Below are positions 1-11,320 of a DNA stretch of 64,000 bases, piece by piece. The position numbers and the translations under genes were made by a program. Origin of the DNA: Mactra quadrangularis (lineage: Eukaryota > Mollusca > Bivalvia > Venerida > Mactridae); assembly GCA_025267735.1 (NCBI GenBank), contig CM046294.1:6296001-6360000 (forward strand). The letters run 5' to 3'. Below the pieces are notes generated by a model. It had not been told where the DNA came from, ran no database searches, and worked only from the letters and a program-made list of their open reading frames with translations. The first letter of the stretch is position 1; the number at the start of each line of letters is the position of its first letter.

Positions 1-126
1 TGTTCCAAGCATTTGGGACCTCTTTTAGTCAGTTTCACTTTCCTAGAGCAAAACTTTGTTGCCATTTCATTCAAATTTACTGAACTCATGTCTTATTTTT
101 TCAGGCATTTCCAACACAATCTAGTC

Positions 127-3100
127 ATGGCTGATAAGAAACGAAAGGCAGCTGATAATAAAACGCCAGCAAAGAAAAGAAAAATTGAAACTCCTAAGTC
201 TGCAGCAAAAAGCATACCAAAAAGTGCGAAAGCAAGTCCTGCCAAGAAAGTTGCATCTGCAAAAAAGCCAGAACCAAAAAAAACACCTGCAAGAGCACCT
301 GCAAAAACTCCAGCCAAGACATCTACTAAAACTCCAGCCAAGACACCTGCTAAAACTCCTGCCAAAGCGCCTGCTAAAACACCAGCAAAAACTGTTGCTA
401 AAACTCCTGCTAAGACACCAGCAAAAGCTGTTAAGACTCCAGTCAGAGCTACAAAGAAGGCAGCTTCAGAAGTAAAGTCATCCCCAGCTAAAAAGGAAAT
501 AAATAAGCAAGATATTAAAAAAACCAAACCTGCAGTCAAGTCTGTCACTCGTGGAAAATTGGCTCAAGCAAAAATCCCTGCATCCAAAGCTCAGCAATTG
601 GCTAAAACATTAAAAGCTAAAGCTGTTATTTCAAAATCAAAACTGAAAACTACTAAAGCTATTGCCAAGGTTCAAGCTGTAAAAAAAGTGCCAGCAAAGC
701 CAACTGCAGTTGAGAAAAAGAACACACCAGCTAAAAAGCCAGAAACAAAAGCTGAAACAAAGGAACCTGAACCTAAGGAGCCAGTCAAGAAAACAGATGA
801 AAAGAAAAAAGAAACACCTAAATCACAAACAGCGACAGAGAAGAAAATAGATAAGAAGCCAGCTGTTCCTGCTGCAAAAAGAAAGATTACCGAACAATCC
901 AATGATGACCTACCAAGAAAACGAAGAATGATCACTCCAAACAAAAAATTTGCTGACTATGAACTTGATGTTCCTGCCAAGAGAACAATTACACCTAACA
1001 AAAAGTATGCTGATTATGAAACAGATGCTGCACCAGCTAAGAAAGAGAAATCTGAGCTTAGATCTTTTATTCAAGACAAAAAGAAGACTCCAGTTGCTGT
1101 AGTAGCTTCACCTACCAAAAGTGGGGATGCTAAAGGTGAGTCTCCTAAAAAAGCACCTGCTCAGCCTAAAGAGAACCCACCTAGAGAAGTGACCATTGTA
1201 AAGCCAAATGAGATGAAGCCTGCAGAGAAACTTATGCAGAAGTTACAGAAGAAACTAGAAAAGGAAGCTAAATCCGCATCTGTTCCCAAGCCAACCGAGA
1301 CCAAAGATAAAGCTAAAATTAAAATAACTAAAGTTGTAACTTATGATAAACCTATGTCATCGGAGGAGAAAGATATGCGCGCAATAAACAGGGCTAGCAA
1401 GTCACCTACTAAAGCTAAAGTTGATGCTGTTAAGAAGAGGGTTGAAGCTGTGATGCAGAAAACTCCAAAAGCAGTTGAAAAACCTACTGGAAAAATTATA
1501 AAATCTACTCCTAAGTCAACTACTAAGGCAGTTAAACCTCCTGAGAAAATTCCAGCCAAACCAAAGAAGATTAAAGAAATGAAAAAAGAAGAGAGACCTG
1601 TACAAACCAAATTCATTTGTCAGAAAAATATCAAGTTGGCTGATGATAATAAGGATGTACAATGTTGGATAACTGGTATGGGAGTATTTCCAAGTGGTGA
1701 AATAATAATGGTGGATATGGCTAATAGAAAAATAAAACTGTTCACTAAGGACTTGGAGTTTCTCAGTCAAATAAAACTTGAAACTATCCCCCAGGACATA
1801 TCTATTAGTCCAGTCAATGCAAGTGATGCTTACTTCACTAAACCATTTTCCAAAGAAGGTATACAGAAGGTCTCATTATCAGATGGTAAACTAACTCTGA
1901 AGGAATCATTTTGGACCAATGGAACTAACCGTGGTATCACTTGCACTAAGGCAGGTATTCTTACTTCAGTTCAAGATGGTAGATATCATGATTTGGACAT
2001 AAATCACTTCAAGATTGATCTTCTAGATTATGATGGCAATGTTCTGAGCTCTGTGTCCACAGATTTAACCGGTTCACGTCTCTTCAAGTTGCCTCTTTAT
2101 TTCACTGTCGACAGTACTGGAAAGCAGGTTATAGTAGCTGACTGTATCAAACATCTATCTTATGTAGTCAGTCTTGACATGACTGGCAAAGTTCGCTTTA
2201 AGTATGAAGGCATCAATAATAATCTTGTAACACCCAGAGGATTGACAATAGATGACGAAGATAACATATATGTGACTGAATGGGAGAGACACAATGTATA
2301 TATACTATCACCAGCAGGTAAACGTCTTCAAGTATTGTTTAGTAATGAAGAACTTAGAGAAGAAGGTTTAGATGGGCTACAAAAACCTTACCAACTATGT
2401 TTCTACAAGAAAGACAATACAAGAAATCTTCTAGTCAGTCAAGAAGGTTGCAATACTGTTAAAGTTTTCAAATTGCTGAGAAAAGGTCCAGAAACTGAGG
2501 CAGCTGCTGCTGCAGAAGCTAAGGTAGCCGCAGAGAAAAAAAGCTTACCTAATGGTGAAGCCAAGCCAACTGAAACTAAATCTCCTGAGAAGAATGCCAG
2601 CCCAGTTAAAGAAGTACAAAGTAAAACAGTAGTAAAAGTTGATCAAAAACCTACGAATGCAGGTCCTAGAGTAATCACAATCCCTAGTAAAGTTGCTGTA
2701 AATAAACCAGTACAGAAGGCACCTATAATTGTAACCAAGCCAACTGTAGCAAAATCTACTTCAGTGACTGAAGGTACACAAGTTACTGATATTCCCGAAT
2801 CTGCTCCAGAACATGAGAAGCCTGCTGTAGTACCCACAGTCATCACTGTCAAGCCGACGGAAGCTCCAGTCTCTAACCCTGTCGAAATTGTTGTACAAAA
2901 GCCAGCTGTTGTTGAAACTCCACAATCTAAGCCAGTTGAAGTTGAAGCAGCTCCTGAACAAAATGAAACAAATGAGGTGCCACAAACAGTGCCTGTTACT
3001 ATCATTAATCCTGAATTTGGTGAAGATTTTGATGCTAATGAAAATGAAGCAGAGGAATTACCTTCTGTTCAGAACGCTATTGACTCATTAAATGACTCTA

Positions 3101-3705
3101 AGGAAAATCAAACAGATATTCAACCAATGGAAGCTCAAGTAATGGAAATCCCTCAAGTTAATCCTGGCGACATTCAAGTTCAAATTTATGACCAAATGAA
3201 TGTCCCCCAACCTCAAATGGTAAGCATTCTTCCACAGCAACATCAAATAAGTGAACAACAAGTCATTCAGTCACAGCAACAAGCTCAACAAGAAATGGTA
3301 GAACAGCCTCAGGTCATTCAGGCTCATGATACAGCTGATACTGAAGAAATAATGGTACAACAAGCAGAATTGGTAAATTCAGAATATCAACAAAACATAG
3401 CCATTCCACAAGAGCAGGATATTACTGCTCAAACTGTTATGGGAACTGAAATCTCTCATGTGCCTGTTGAAGGTTTAGGTGAACATCAAACAATTGTTTA
3501 TGAACAAGATATGGGTGAAGGACAAACTCATTATATAGTGACTGTATCTGATTCCACAGAAAATGGTGTTTTACAAACAGACAATGTTCAGTATGTTACT
3601 AGTGTAGGTATTCCCGATGAAACATATACAGCTAGTGTCGTACAAGCTGAGGGAGTAGCTGAAATTCCAGAAGAAATGGTTACCATAGTTACAGACAATG
3701 TCTGA
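127..3705 (+). CDS. NHL-repeat beta-propeller protein with histone-H1-like basic N-terminus
   Basis: The CDS encodes 1192 aa in one exon. The start is ATG 127 (MADKKRK), because a pyrimidine-rich splice acceptor ends at 104 (ttattttttcag) and the open frame upstream of it is intron. Residues 1-500 are Lys/Ala/Pro-rich, with runs of (A/T)KTPAK like histone H1 tails and basic nuclear-localisation clusters (KKRK). A short motif TPNKK(F/Y)ADYE occurs twice near residues 268-298. Residues ~495-788 read as an NHL-type propeller: GMGVFPSGEIIMVDMANRKI, then a blade with PRGLTIDDEDNIYVTEWERH. This is the C-terminal module of TRIM-NHL proteins, but no RING, B-box or coiled coil precedes it. The remainder is acidic and Gln-rich. 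Inference: a nuclear, chromatin-associated propeller protein. No exact orthologue is recognised; the NHL call is firm, the function is not. Confidence 0.85.
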   Translation: MADKKRKAADNKTPAKKRKIETPKSAAKSIPKSAKASPAKKVASAKKPEPKKTPARAPAKTPAKTSTKTPAKTPAKTPAKAPAKTPAKTVAKTPAKTPAKAVKTPVRATKKAASEVKSSPAKKEINKQDIKKTKPAVKSVTRGKLAQAKIPASKAQQLAKTLKAKAVISKSKLKTTKAIAKVQAVKKVPAKPTAVEKKNTPAKKPETKAETKEPEPKEPVKKTDEKKKETPKSQTATEKKIDKKPAVPAAKRKITEQSNDDLPRKRRMITPNKKFADYELDVPAKRTITPNKKYADYETDAAPAKKEKSELRSFIQDKKKTPVAVVASPTKSGDAKGESPKKAPAQPKENPPREVTIVKPNEMKPAEKLMQKLQKKLEKEAKSASVPKPTETKDKAKIKITKVVTYDKPMSSEEKDMRAINRASKSPTKAKVDAVKKRVEAVMQKTPKAVEKPTGKIIKSTPKSTTKAVKPPEKIPAKPKKIKEMKKEERPVQTKFICQKNIKLADDNKDVQCWITGMGVFPSGEIIMVDMANRKIKLFTKDLEFLSQIKLETIPQDISISPVNASDAYFTKPFSKEGIQKVSLSDGKLTLKESFWTNGTNRGITCTKAGILTSVQDGRYHDLDINHFKIDLLDYDGNVLSSVSTDLTGSRLFKLPLYFTVDSTGKQVIVADCIKHLSYVVSLDMTGKVRFKYEGINNNLVTPRGLTIDDEDNIYVTEWERHNVYILSPAGKRLQVLFSNEELREEGLDGLQKPYQLCFYKKDNTRNLLVSQEGCNTVKVFKLLRKGPETEAAAAAEAKVAAEKKSLPNGEAKPTETKSPEKNASPVKEVQSKTVVKVDQKPTNAGPRVITIPSKVAVNKPVQKAPIIVTKPTVAKSTSVTEGTQVTDIPESAPEHEKPAVVPTVITVKPTEAPVSNPVEIVVQKPAVVETPQSKPVEVEAAPEQNETNEVPQTVPVTIINPEFGEDFDANENEAEELPSVQNAIDSLNDSKENQTDIQPMEAQVMEIPQVNPGDIQVQIYDQMNVPQPQMVSILPQQHQISEQQVIQSQQQAQQEMVEQPQVIQAHDTADTEEIMVQQAELVNSEYQQNIAIPQEQDITAQTVMGTEISHVPVEGLGEHQTIVYEQDMGEGQTHYIVTVSDSTENGVLQTDNVQYVTSVGIPDETYTASVVQAEGVAEIPEEMVTIVTDNV

Positions 3706-4519
3706 ACTGATTAACACTAGACTTCAAAATGACTATAGATATAAATTAACATAGAAATTAAGGATATTTGTGTTAGACTTGGGACTTATCATGTCAAAGT
3801 ATTATTGAGGTTGAATAGATCTACAAGTATAACTTCAAGTTTTAAAATTGGTGCATATGCATATTAACTTATTAGACATTTCGGAATGTTAATGTAATCT
3901 TAACAAAATGTTTTATTTGAAATAATGCTAAACTTTTTTTTAAATTAACACCAAAATTGTATATGAAACAACTTATAATCATGTTTAAAGTTGTGTTAAA
4001 CTGATCATGCTAAAATTTGTAAAATGATCCTATCTTTTTTAATAGTCGAGTCGAGTTCAGTCTTCTTTCCGATTTTTAAAATTAAAATGGCAGTTGAACC
4101 ATGTAATTTTTGATACCAATGAATCATGACATAATTTTAAATTGTAACAATGTATTCAGTATAAGCTTATACTTGTATAAAGTAACTGAGAAAGTTTCAA
4201 GTTTCATATTAATTTAATATGCAAAATGTTATTGGCGTACATATTGTAAATAGATATTTTAGTTTCACATTTTTATCATCTTTCCAATTTGTTTTCATAA
4301 TTTTTTTTCGTAACATGATGTTATTATTCATTTTGTCCTTATTTTGTTTAACAATGCAATATTAGTAATTGTTTAGAATCACTTCACTTGTCAATTGAAC
4401 CGATACAGGAATTCACAAATTCACAGTCTTCTTTGTGCAACTAGTTTTAGAACAAGCTTTTGATTTGTTTCCATGTACATCCAACTAAATCTGGTTCAAC
4501 TTATGTCATAAAAAGTAAC

Positions 4520-4525
4520 AATAAA
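4520..4525 (+). promoter_or_regulatory. Candidate poly(A) signal of the NHL gene
   Basis: AATAAA lies 815 bases after the stop codon, the best canonical hexamer in the AT-rich stretch 3706-4545, which would be the 3' UTR. No splice signals or further coding are seen in that stretch. Confidence 0.5.
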
Positions 4526-4545
4526 GTATTCACATTTCAATTAAT

Positions 4546-7435
4546 AATGCAGTAGTACATGGTTTCTGTCAATATCTTTTATTGCAATTTCAAAGACTTT
4601 GTAGTCTAATAGTTGACTGTTTTATTATTCAATTTATTAAAACTAAGCTTATTTGTCAAATTGACTTCAAATTGATTACAAAGGTTTAAAATATTTATGT
4701 TCTCAAGACATTTAAGTTTTTTTCTTACTTTTTTAGGCTGACTAGTTCAATCTTACAAGTTACTCATTGTGTTAAATTCAAAATCGGCTTAAATCTAAAC
4801 CTTTTTTCATGATTTATTTCCCTTGTGTTTTTTTTTCATTTTTGTTTCATATTGACAATGGTTTCTTTTTTCATGAAACATTTTCCTATAAGTTATTACA
4901 CATTTCAATATTCATTTTCTACTCATAATGTATTTAATTGTTACATTAATGTGTTTTTATTTCATACCATTTCCCTCAAAAACTGTTATAACCATTAAAC
5001 AAAAAGTTACGCATGCATTCATATATTCATAACATTATATTTTGATGTGTATTAAACAAATTGAAATTATTTCTAATGTTAATACTGACTTTTAATTCTT
5101 ATATGTATAGTTGGTTAACTCGACTAGCTTGTCACAACACATTTCTTAGATTTACCAGTACTCGCCAACCATAGCAAACTGATCGGAATCAACAATATCT
5201 ATAAATTTTCAAGGAATGGTATGACATGCTTCCACACGTAATTTAGTCTGTATCACCAGATTCATACTTGACTCTTTCAACAATTGCAGCACAGCTATGT
5301 GCTCGTATTTTAGTCCATTTAAATTCCAGGCTTGATTCCTGGTGGAGGCAGGTCACATCCTTCTTTGATAATTTGTACAAGTTTTTTTCTGCAACATGAT
5401 GCCAAGTTGCTGGTTACTTAAGAATAAATAACATAGTACTGGTACGATAATAATCCAGGAAAACTGTGGCTACTTCCTAAGCATATTCCTAGCTAGCACT
5501 TCGCCCCCTTGTTCCCTCAATTTGATAAAACATACCTTAGATGCAAGAAGGGTACCAGAGGACAAAGTGCAAGATAGCACTGGCCCCTGGTTAGGTCAAC
5601 CTGAGGTGGTATATACTGAAAAACTAAAAGACTTGAAGAACTAACAAATACAACTGATCACTCAACGGCAGTGGTAATATCACAAACTACTGAAGAGAGG
5701 ATACACAACTTATTTTCCTATAGGTCTCTTGGTTATTATCAGGTAATGGCATGGTCGGATAACCAGAATGGTTTCCTACTATTCCTTTGAGAGTTCTTAC
5801 TGTTACATGATTTTATTCATCTGTCAGAGGCACATGCATTGAACCCACTGAATTAAATACACACTACTATCATTTTGTACTTATGATCTATAAAAATAGT
5901 AATCCTTATCTATGCCTGGGAAACATCATTAACATGTATTGGTTTTAATTATCAAGCATCTCACCCAAAGCTTTGAGGTATTTAACATATTTAAATCACT
6001 GGGGTTAATGCCTTCGCCACTGACACTTGAATAGAATTTAGAAATATCATGTAAAAGAATGGAAAACTTCAAAATGCATCATTGAAAACAATTGGACCAT
6101 ATTTACACAAGTGACAAGGCGACAAGCAACAACAGTACTGTAAAATTTTCTTCAACTGTAAGTGAAGCATACATTATCTCTGCTGATTGTAAAATAATAA
6201 CTGTGAGTACTAATTAAGTACTGTAGTGAATATTCAAATCAGCAGGGCTAATGTACGCACCACTTGACACTTGAATAGATATAAACAATATGTTGAGTCA
6301 TACTGGTATATTAAGATGTGGCTTCAGTAAAAAATATAGAAAATTTACGCAATTCTTAAATAAGAAAACCTGGACCATGTTACACTTCATTAGTCTCTGC
6401 CATGACTTTAATTAAATTTTCAAAAACACTAGCCCAATTTATTGAGTTAAACAGTAATGAGCAAAATTATCAACTATTCAAACTATATGAAATAAGTAAT
6501 TTTCACTTGCCAAAATCATTTTCACAAGTCACTGGCTTCAGGCAAGTGGGTTAAGGTGACAACTGCTTCATTAGTCTAAGATTAAGTTTATCAATATTTT
6601 ATACTGTACCCATATTTCAAATACCTGTAGACGACCTGTATTGGTCCCTGGTACTAGTTACAGAATGTAACAGAGTGTTTAGACACTGTGTGGTTAGACT
6701 AGCTCCAACCTTCGGACATCAAATATGTTTTGCTTTTAATTATCAAGCATCCCATCCAAAGCTGTGAGGTATTTAACATAACACAGCTAACTACATGTAT
6801 TCTGATACATGTAGTGATATTTGTTCAAAAGGCTGTGTCTATTAGGTACACAGCAGCCATGTTTCTAGTAAAAGCTATTTTCTAAATTCATTTTTGATAA
6901 TATAATATGAGTTTTTGGTGCAATAGGCAGACACAGATCCGAGTGAAAAACACTATATTTAGGTATAAGGTATATGACTAGAAACTGATAGATCTTCACC
7001 CAAATTTGAATATGAAACCAATTCCTGCATTATGACTTATTCTATTTCACAGATTTAGACAAATGCATACATAGTTGGGATTTGCTCTTTAAAATGATGC
7101 CAATATCTTTAGCATATGCCGAAAAATAAGTTCATAGGCAGATTTGAAGCACCACAATCAATGCAGATTTTGCCAGGTCGACACTTATGTCTCAAAATCA
7201 ATATATAGTTATTATACACTGATAATCATAACGGTAAACAAAATAACCCTTCATCAATGTATATTGGCTTTACAACATTTGAACCGACTTAAAATCTGCA
7301 TTGATCGAGTTATAACATACAATATGAAGTGTTTCTGTGTGGGAACTATGCCAGACACCTACGATAATAACACTGCATTCATCCTTATTATGCACAAAAT
7401 AATACAGAAATCTATTCTAAGGTATATAAGTTTAC
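4546..7435. other. Non-coding stretch, probably VEPH1 intron
   Basis: No exon with matching splice sites was found on either strand. It holds old dispersed repeats: a segment reading 'aattatcaagcatc' then 'gaggtatttaaca' occurs near 5948 and again near 6735, and a segment ending 'gacacttgaatag' occurs near 6001 and 6245. It lies between the last visible VEPH1 exon and the NHL gene 3' end, so it is best read as intron of VEPH1. Confidence 0.45.
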
Positions 7436-7610
7436 CTTTCAAGATACTGGATACAATTAAATCCATATATTTAGCAAGCATATCAGCATTGTCTATAGCA
7501 GCTAAAGATAAATAACTTGATACATTATGACTTAGTTCTTTATGATCACAACTTAGAAACTGTACAGCCACTGGTATAGCTAGATGCATCACTTTCTCCT
7601 TGCTGTAATG
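7436..7610 (-). CDS. VEPH1: VEPH1/melted, third visible coding exon
   Basis: Acceptor (tatatttcag) lies just above 7610 and donor (gtaaac) just below 7436; 175 nt, entered in phase 0 and leaving one base. It encodes MHLAIPVAVQFL and SSYLSLAAIDNADMLAKY, which align with the helical-repeat region of vertebrate VEPH1 (melted in fly), following directly from the previous exon. Melted/VEPH1 is a membrane-associated PH-domain protein that modulates insulin/TOR and TGF-beta signalling; the PH domain would be far downstream, off this window. No further exon was found to the left before the NHL gene. Confidence 0.82.
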
Positions 7611-7657
7611 CTGAAATATAGATTTAAATAGATGAAATTAATAACAATAGGCAAGAC

Positions 7658-7759
7658 AAGGGCAGCATATTATCAAAAATCTTACGACAATTTAACATAA
7701 CAATATAAAAGCATTTACGACAAAAATTAGTCGTAAGACGCTTGATAATACTGGCCCTT
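7658..7759. mobile_element. Short foldback MITE in VEPH1 intron
   Basis: About 100 bp with inverted ends: AAGGGCAGCATATTATCAA on the left and the reverse complement reading AAGGGCCAGTATTATCAAGC on the right, both followed by a 'cttacgac' motif. No coding and no clear target duplication. Confidence 0.55.
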
Positions 7760-8654
7760 AAGTCATGTGATTTGATACTTATGACCGAGCAGTAAACAAG
7801 GTCATTTTCAAAATTAATTAGTGGTAAAACTGCAAAGTATTCAATTGATATTTACAGACTAATGTTGGCATTTTTTACATATAAATGTAACGATTATTTT
7901 ATGCGCTTAAGCTTTTGAAGCTTTTATAATTTTTGACTGCTGGCAGAATTTGATTAAAAACAAGTACTTGGTTACATTACATAGGTCATATGACTATATA
8001 CCCAGAAGAATTTAAAAAATCCATTTTGGTAGCTTCAATATGGAACAGCAAGAATTAAAACTGACTACTTCTAGCAGGCTTGACACTAACCTTTTTAACC
8101 GGGGATCCAGAAGAAATCCCTTGTCAGTTATTCAGAGATTCATTCTAAATTATAGAGATCACAGTGAATCAAATTTTGGATTGCATCACACATGGTAATA
8201 AAAAATTAATGGAAACTCAAATTCATGTAAGAACTGGGCAATTTTTTCCGGGGATCTTGGTGGAATCCCCAGCTAAGAATCACTGGAATTCCTCCCAAGT
8301 TTTTGGGATCCACACAATCCCAGGACACTGTTAGTGTTGAACCCGGGTCCAAAGCCTACATATGTGAAAACAAGAAATCATAGGGCAGCAATGATATATG
8401 GTTCAACAGTAAGCAGTTTCAAAATTCACAGTTGATTTCACTGTTCAGATTATTTGGGACGACAGTTCAAACCATCTACTAAATTAAAATTAAATCCCAT
8501 TTATAGAGTGAGATGGAATTGTTGACAGAGTCAAGTGACAGTAAATTCTTCATATGTCATATTGCCTTTTTGTAGATTGTTTTGTGAAATTGTTTGATGC
8601 AATTCTCACAACTAAATACATCATTAAATGGGAAAGAAGTATAGTCTGAAACAT

Positions 8655-8907
8655 GATGGACCCAGTGGTCAGTCAACCTATTCACTGTTCCTGAAAAGGC
8701 TAAATTTTGCATTTAGCTGTTAATTAGTTACAAGACTCATTCTCCTTTAAGTAACTGACACCTGCCCAACATGATTAAGAAACAGTGGTAGTAGAGTGAA
8801 TGGCCATAGAAATCAGTTCATGACCAAACTCCATGAATGTAAGCCAGCCTGGAAATTTAACCCTTGATCAGTAGATTTGTGCACTACCAAATGAGCTAGC
8901 CAGGTGG
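8655..8907 (-). mobile_element. Degenerate tRNA-derived SINE
   Basis: Same layout as the better preserved SINE at 56667-56970: 3' body with 'ggctaaattt...atttagctgttaa', a middle 'gactgacaactgccc'-like block, then a decayed tRNA-like head near 8890-8905 (ctaccaaatgagctagc). The B box has decayed. It sits in the VEPH1 intron next to an exon. Confidence 0.6.
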
Positions 8908-8934
8908 CTCATTGTAAAAAGTAAGAAATCCTAC

Positions 8935-9079
8935 CATAAATAAACAGCTCATGATATCTGAGGCAATTTTAGCATGTGGTGGATCAACATCTTTCATGGT
9001 TGGTTTCAAATTATGTGTATGACATACATGTAATAGTTTAACTAAACCACCAGCATTCTCCTCTATACTGTGTGTCTCA
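8935..9079 (-). CDS. VEPH1: VEPH1/melted, second visible coding exon
   Basis: 145 nt between acceptor ctgattacag (above 9079) and donor gtagga (below 8935). It takes two bases from the start exon and ends on a codon boundary, so all three exons join in frame. It encodes NLKPTMKDVDPPHAKIASDI, matching the family signature PHAKIASDIMSC seen in vertebrate VEPH1. An old SINE ends 27 bases from the donor. Confidence 0.85.
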
Positions 9080-9124
9080 CTGTAATCAGAGATAATATAG
9101 AATATTAAATATAGATGGGGTTAG

Positions 9125-9516
9125 TGTAGCAGAGGTATAATACGGCACTTGTACTCCCTTGCCTTCAAGCTAGCTTTTATGGCGACGTGGTAGAGTGTCC
9201 GCTTACGACTCGAGAGGTCATGGGTTCGAATCCTAGTTCGGACCATGGACTTTTATCGGGTAACATTTGGCGCCCAACGTAAATAACCCACTAGGAATTG
9301 TGTGATTGCACCCTTAGAAAGTCCCACAGACAATCGAGCTCCAAGAATTCGAGGAAGAATTCTGTTAAGGAGGGGGTGTGTGTAGCAGAGGTATAATACG
9401 GCACTTGTACTCCCTTGCCTTCAAGCTATCTTTTATGGCGACATAGTAGAGTGTCTGCTTACGACTCGAGAGGTCCTGGGTTCCAAGTTCGGACCATGGA
9501 TTTTTATCGGGTTACA
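9125..9516 (+). mobile_element. Miniature LTR retrotransposon (TRIM-like) with tRNA-like LTRs
   Basis: Two direct repeats, 9125-9265 and 9381-9516, start TGTAGCAGAGG and end ACA (TG...CA rule). Two bases after the first repeat is TGGCGCCCAACGT (9268-9280), the classic primer-binding site complementary to the 3' end of tRNA-Lys. Just before the second repeat is a purine tract AAGGAGGGGGTGTG. The whole is flanked by TTAG at 9121-9124 and 9517-9520. The internal part is only 115 bp with no gene, so it is non-autonomous. Each LTR contains a tRNA-like core: 'gacgtggtagagtgtc' (A-box-like) and, in the left LTR, GGTTCGAATCC at 9223-9233 (consensus B box). The right LTR has a damaged B box. It could also be read as a SINE dimer, but the primer site, purine tract and TG/CA ends argue for an LTR element. 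Confidence 0.75.
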
Positions 9517-9520
9517 TTAG

Positions 9521-10409
9521 ATTTGATTAACAGTTAGTTATTAGTTACCTCCCTTGATCTTACATTTGCATACTTGTATACAACTTCTTTCTATTACTAG
9601 TTAAACTAAGGTTATCATAGTTTATTGTGTATCTTATTAATCATATTAGTCTGATATTATCTATTAAAGATACAATATAACATCTCTACTAATTTTATAC
9701 TGAGCCATTCATTTACAAAGAATCAAAATGACACCAAATTCAAAGTACAATGTACATATTTTACTTTTAAACTTTTGTAGCCAAATGTAGGCCCTATTCC
9801 TTTCTCCAAAAGTTTAAAGTCTTCTTCCTTATACATGTTCAGCTGACTTCACATTTTTGAATAATAACCCCTGATCATTGAAATTACCTTCAGACAGGTT
9901 ATCCCTCAAGGTACCCATTTACACCTGACTGAAGTAGAACAACTGCAGGTTAATTTCTTGCTCAAGGAAATTAGCAGTGCCCCTACTAGGGTTTCAATCC
10001 TGGACCTCTGAATCCCTAAGCACCCATCCCACCACTAAACCACTAACTACATGTAAGTAAAGATGGATGTAGGTCTACTTGTTTTGGGACTGATCCAATA
10101 TATAATGAGTCAAAATGACACAAAATTCAATGTTTGTTTGTTATTTTCAGGCTATCTAGGGCCATGTTTGGACCTTATTCTTCTTCCAAAAATGTACCAA
10201 ATTTTTCTCTTGTTCTGCTCAGAAAAATCAGCAGAGGGGTTTGATCATCCTACCACTAGACCACTGCTCCTCCATAGTCAGTCTATTACTAGTGAATCTC
10301 ACAAGAGTTGGTTAGGTGGACTGTCCACCATAACTATGAATCCTAGCTTTTAACTATTGTCTATGAGTTAAAAACTCAAACATAACTCAGTCTAAGCAAC
10401 AAAGCTTAC
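9521..10409. other. VEPH1 intron, no gene seen
   Basis: AT-rich intronic sequence between the first two VEPH1 coding exons. Two related blocks (around 9715-9860 and 10095-10215) share 'caaaatgacacaaa-ttcaa' and a following pyrimidine-rich segment, indicating an old internal duplication or repeat. The open frame at 10063-10353 has no recognisable domain or splice context. Confidence 0.4.
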
Positions 10410-10618
10410 CGTATGGCTGATGTCACCCTGGTGATACATATTTCAACAACGCTCTGATCATTGTCACTTGTAGCGTACTCAGAACTCTTGGCAATCTCAC
10501 ACAGTCTTTCAAGAACTTCAGTCAAATCATTTTTTATATCATTATCTTCAAGTGAAAACAACTCTCCAGCTTTAGACAAGTCTTTCTTAGTAAGGACTTG
10601 AGAGAATAGTTCATGCAT
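10410..10618 (-). CDS. VEPH1: VEPH1/melted, start-codon exon
   Basis: The exon begins after acceptor ttacatttcag (exon base 10623), with ATG at 10616-10618, and ends at donor gtaagc. It encodes 69 codons plus two bases, beginning MHELFSQVLTKKDLSKAGEL and containing SVVEICITRVTSAI. Both match the conserved N-terminus of VEPH1/melted, including the position of the initiator Met. The acceptor five bases upstream of ATG shows that at least one 5' UTR exon lies to the right; it was not identified. With the other two exons it gives about 176 N-terminal residues. Confidence 0.87.
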
Positions 10619-11320
10619 TTCAGCTGAAATGTAAAGCAACCAAAATAATTATATAATTGTTAATTCAATTAGAGGTAGTTTAACATTGCACACTAAGTTT
10701 ATCTGAGTTTTTCTTTTTTAGAATCAGCACTCCTGCTAGTTCTTTTGACCTGAACCTTCAATATTCTACTTTATTTAATATTGACCAGATCAGTATAATG
10801 GTCCCTGGAATAATAAAACTTTCATATCAGCCCTGAAAATATAAAGGTCTGAACATTAAGATCCAGTGAACTTACTTTTGGCCACAGATTTTGCAGTCAA
10901 GTGTTTGAATTTTGATCTGTGGAATATAGGTCACATATAATTTCTTTTGGGCCACAGATGTCAGGTGTCTCAAACAAGTTAAATTAGTTCCCTTAATATT
11001 TCCACCATGTTTATCAATAATAACCAGGGATTGACATTAACTTTTGAATTAAGTTGCCCAGTATGACAACCAATGTATATCTTATTCGCCTATACCATTT
11101 GTTAACTGGCCCGTACAATGGTACTTTAGTTTAGATACATTTTTAGGGTTATGATTATATTCTGGCTCTATCAGAAGACCAACAGAAAAATCTTATTGCC
11201 TGAACCCAAAGTTTGGTAGTCACAGGCAATTGGATGACCATTAATATTAAGCCCTAAATAACTACCACATGGTAACCTCGGTTGGTAGCACATATAACAA
11301 TTGATCCTTGTTTGATTCAA

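Noticed and set aside
13..126. Upstream extension of the NHL reading frame
   Set aside because: The segment ends in a strong splice acceptor at 104 and has a non-ATG start; the ATG at 127 begins the recognisable basic domain.
7144..7515. Plus-strand 123-codon frame
   Set aside because: It overlaps the well-supported VEPH1 exon on the other strand and shows no domain.
8073..8346. Possible MITE with ends 'cttgacactaac' and 'gttagtgttgaac'
   Set aside because: Only about 12 imperfect bases match; no target duplication found.
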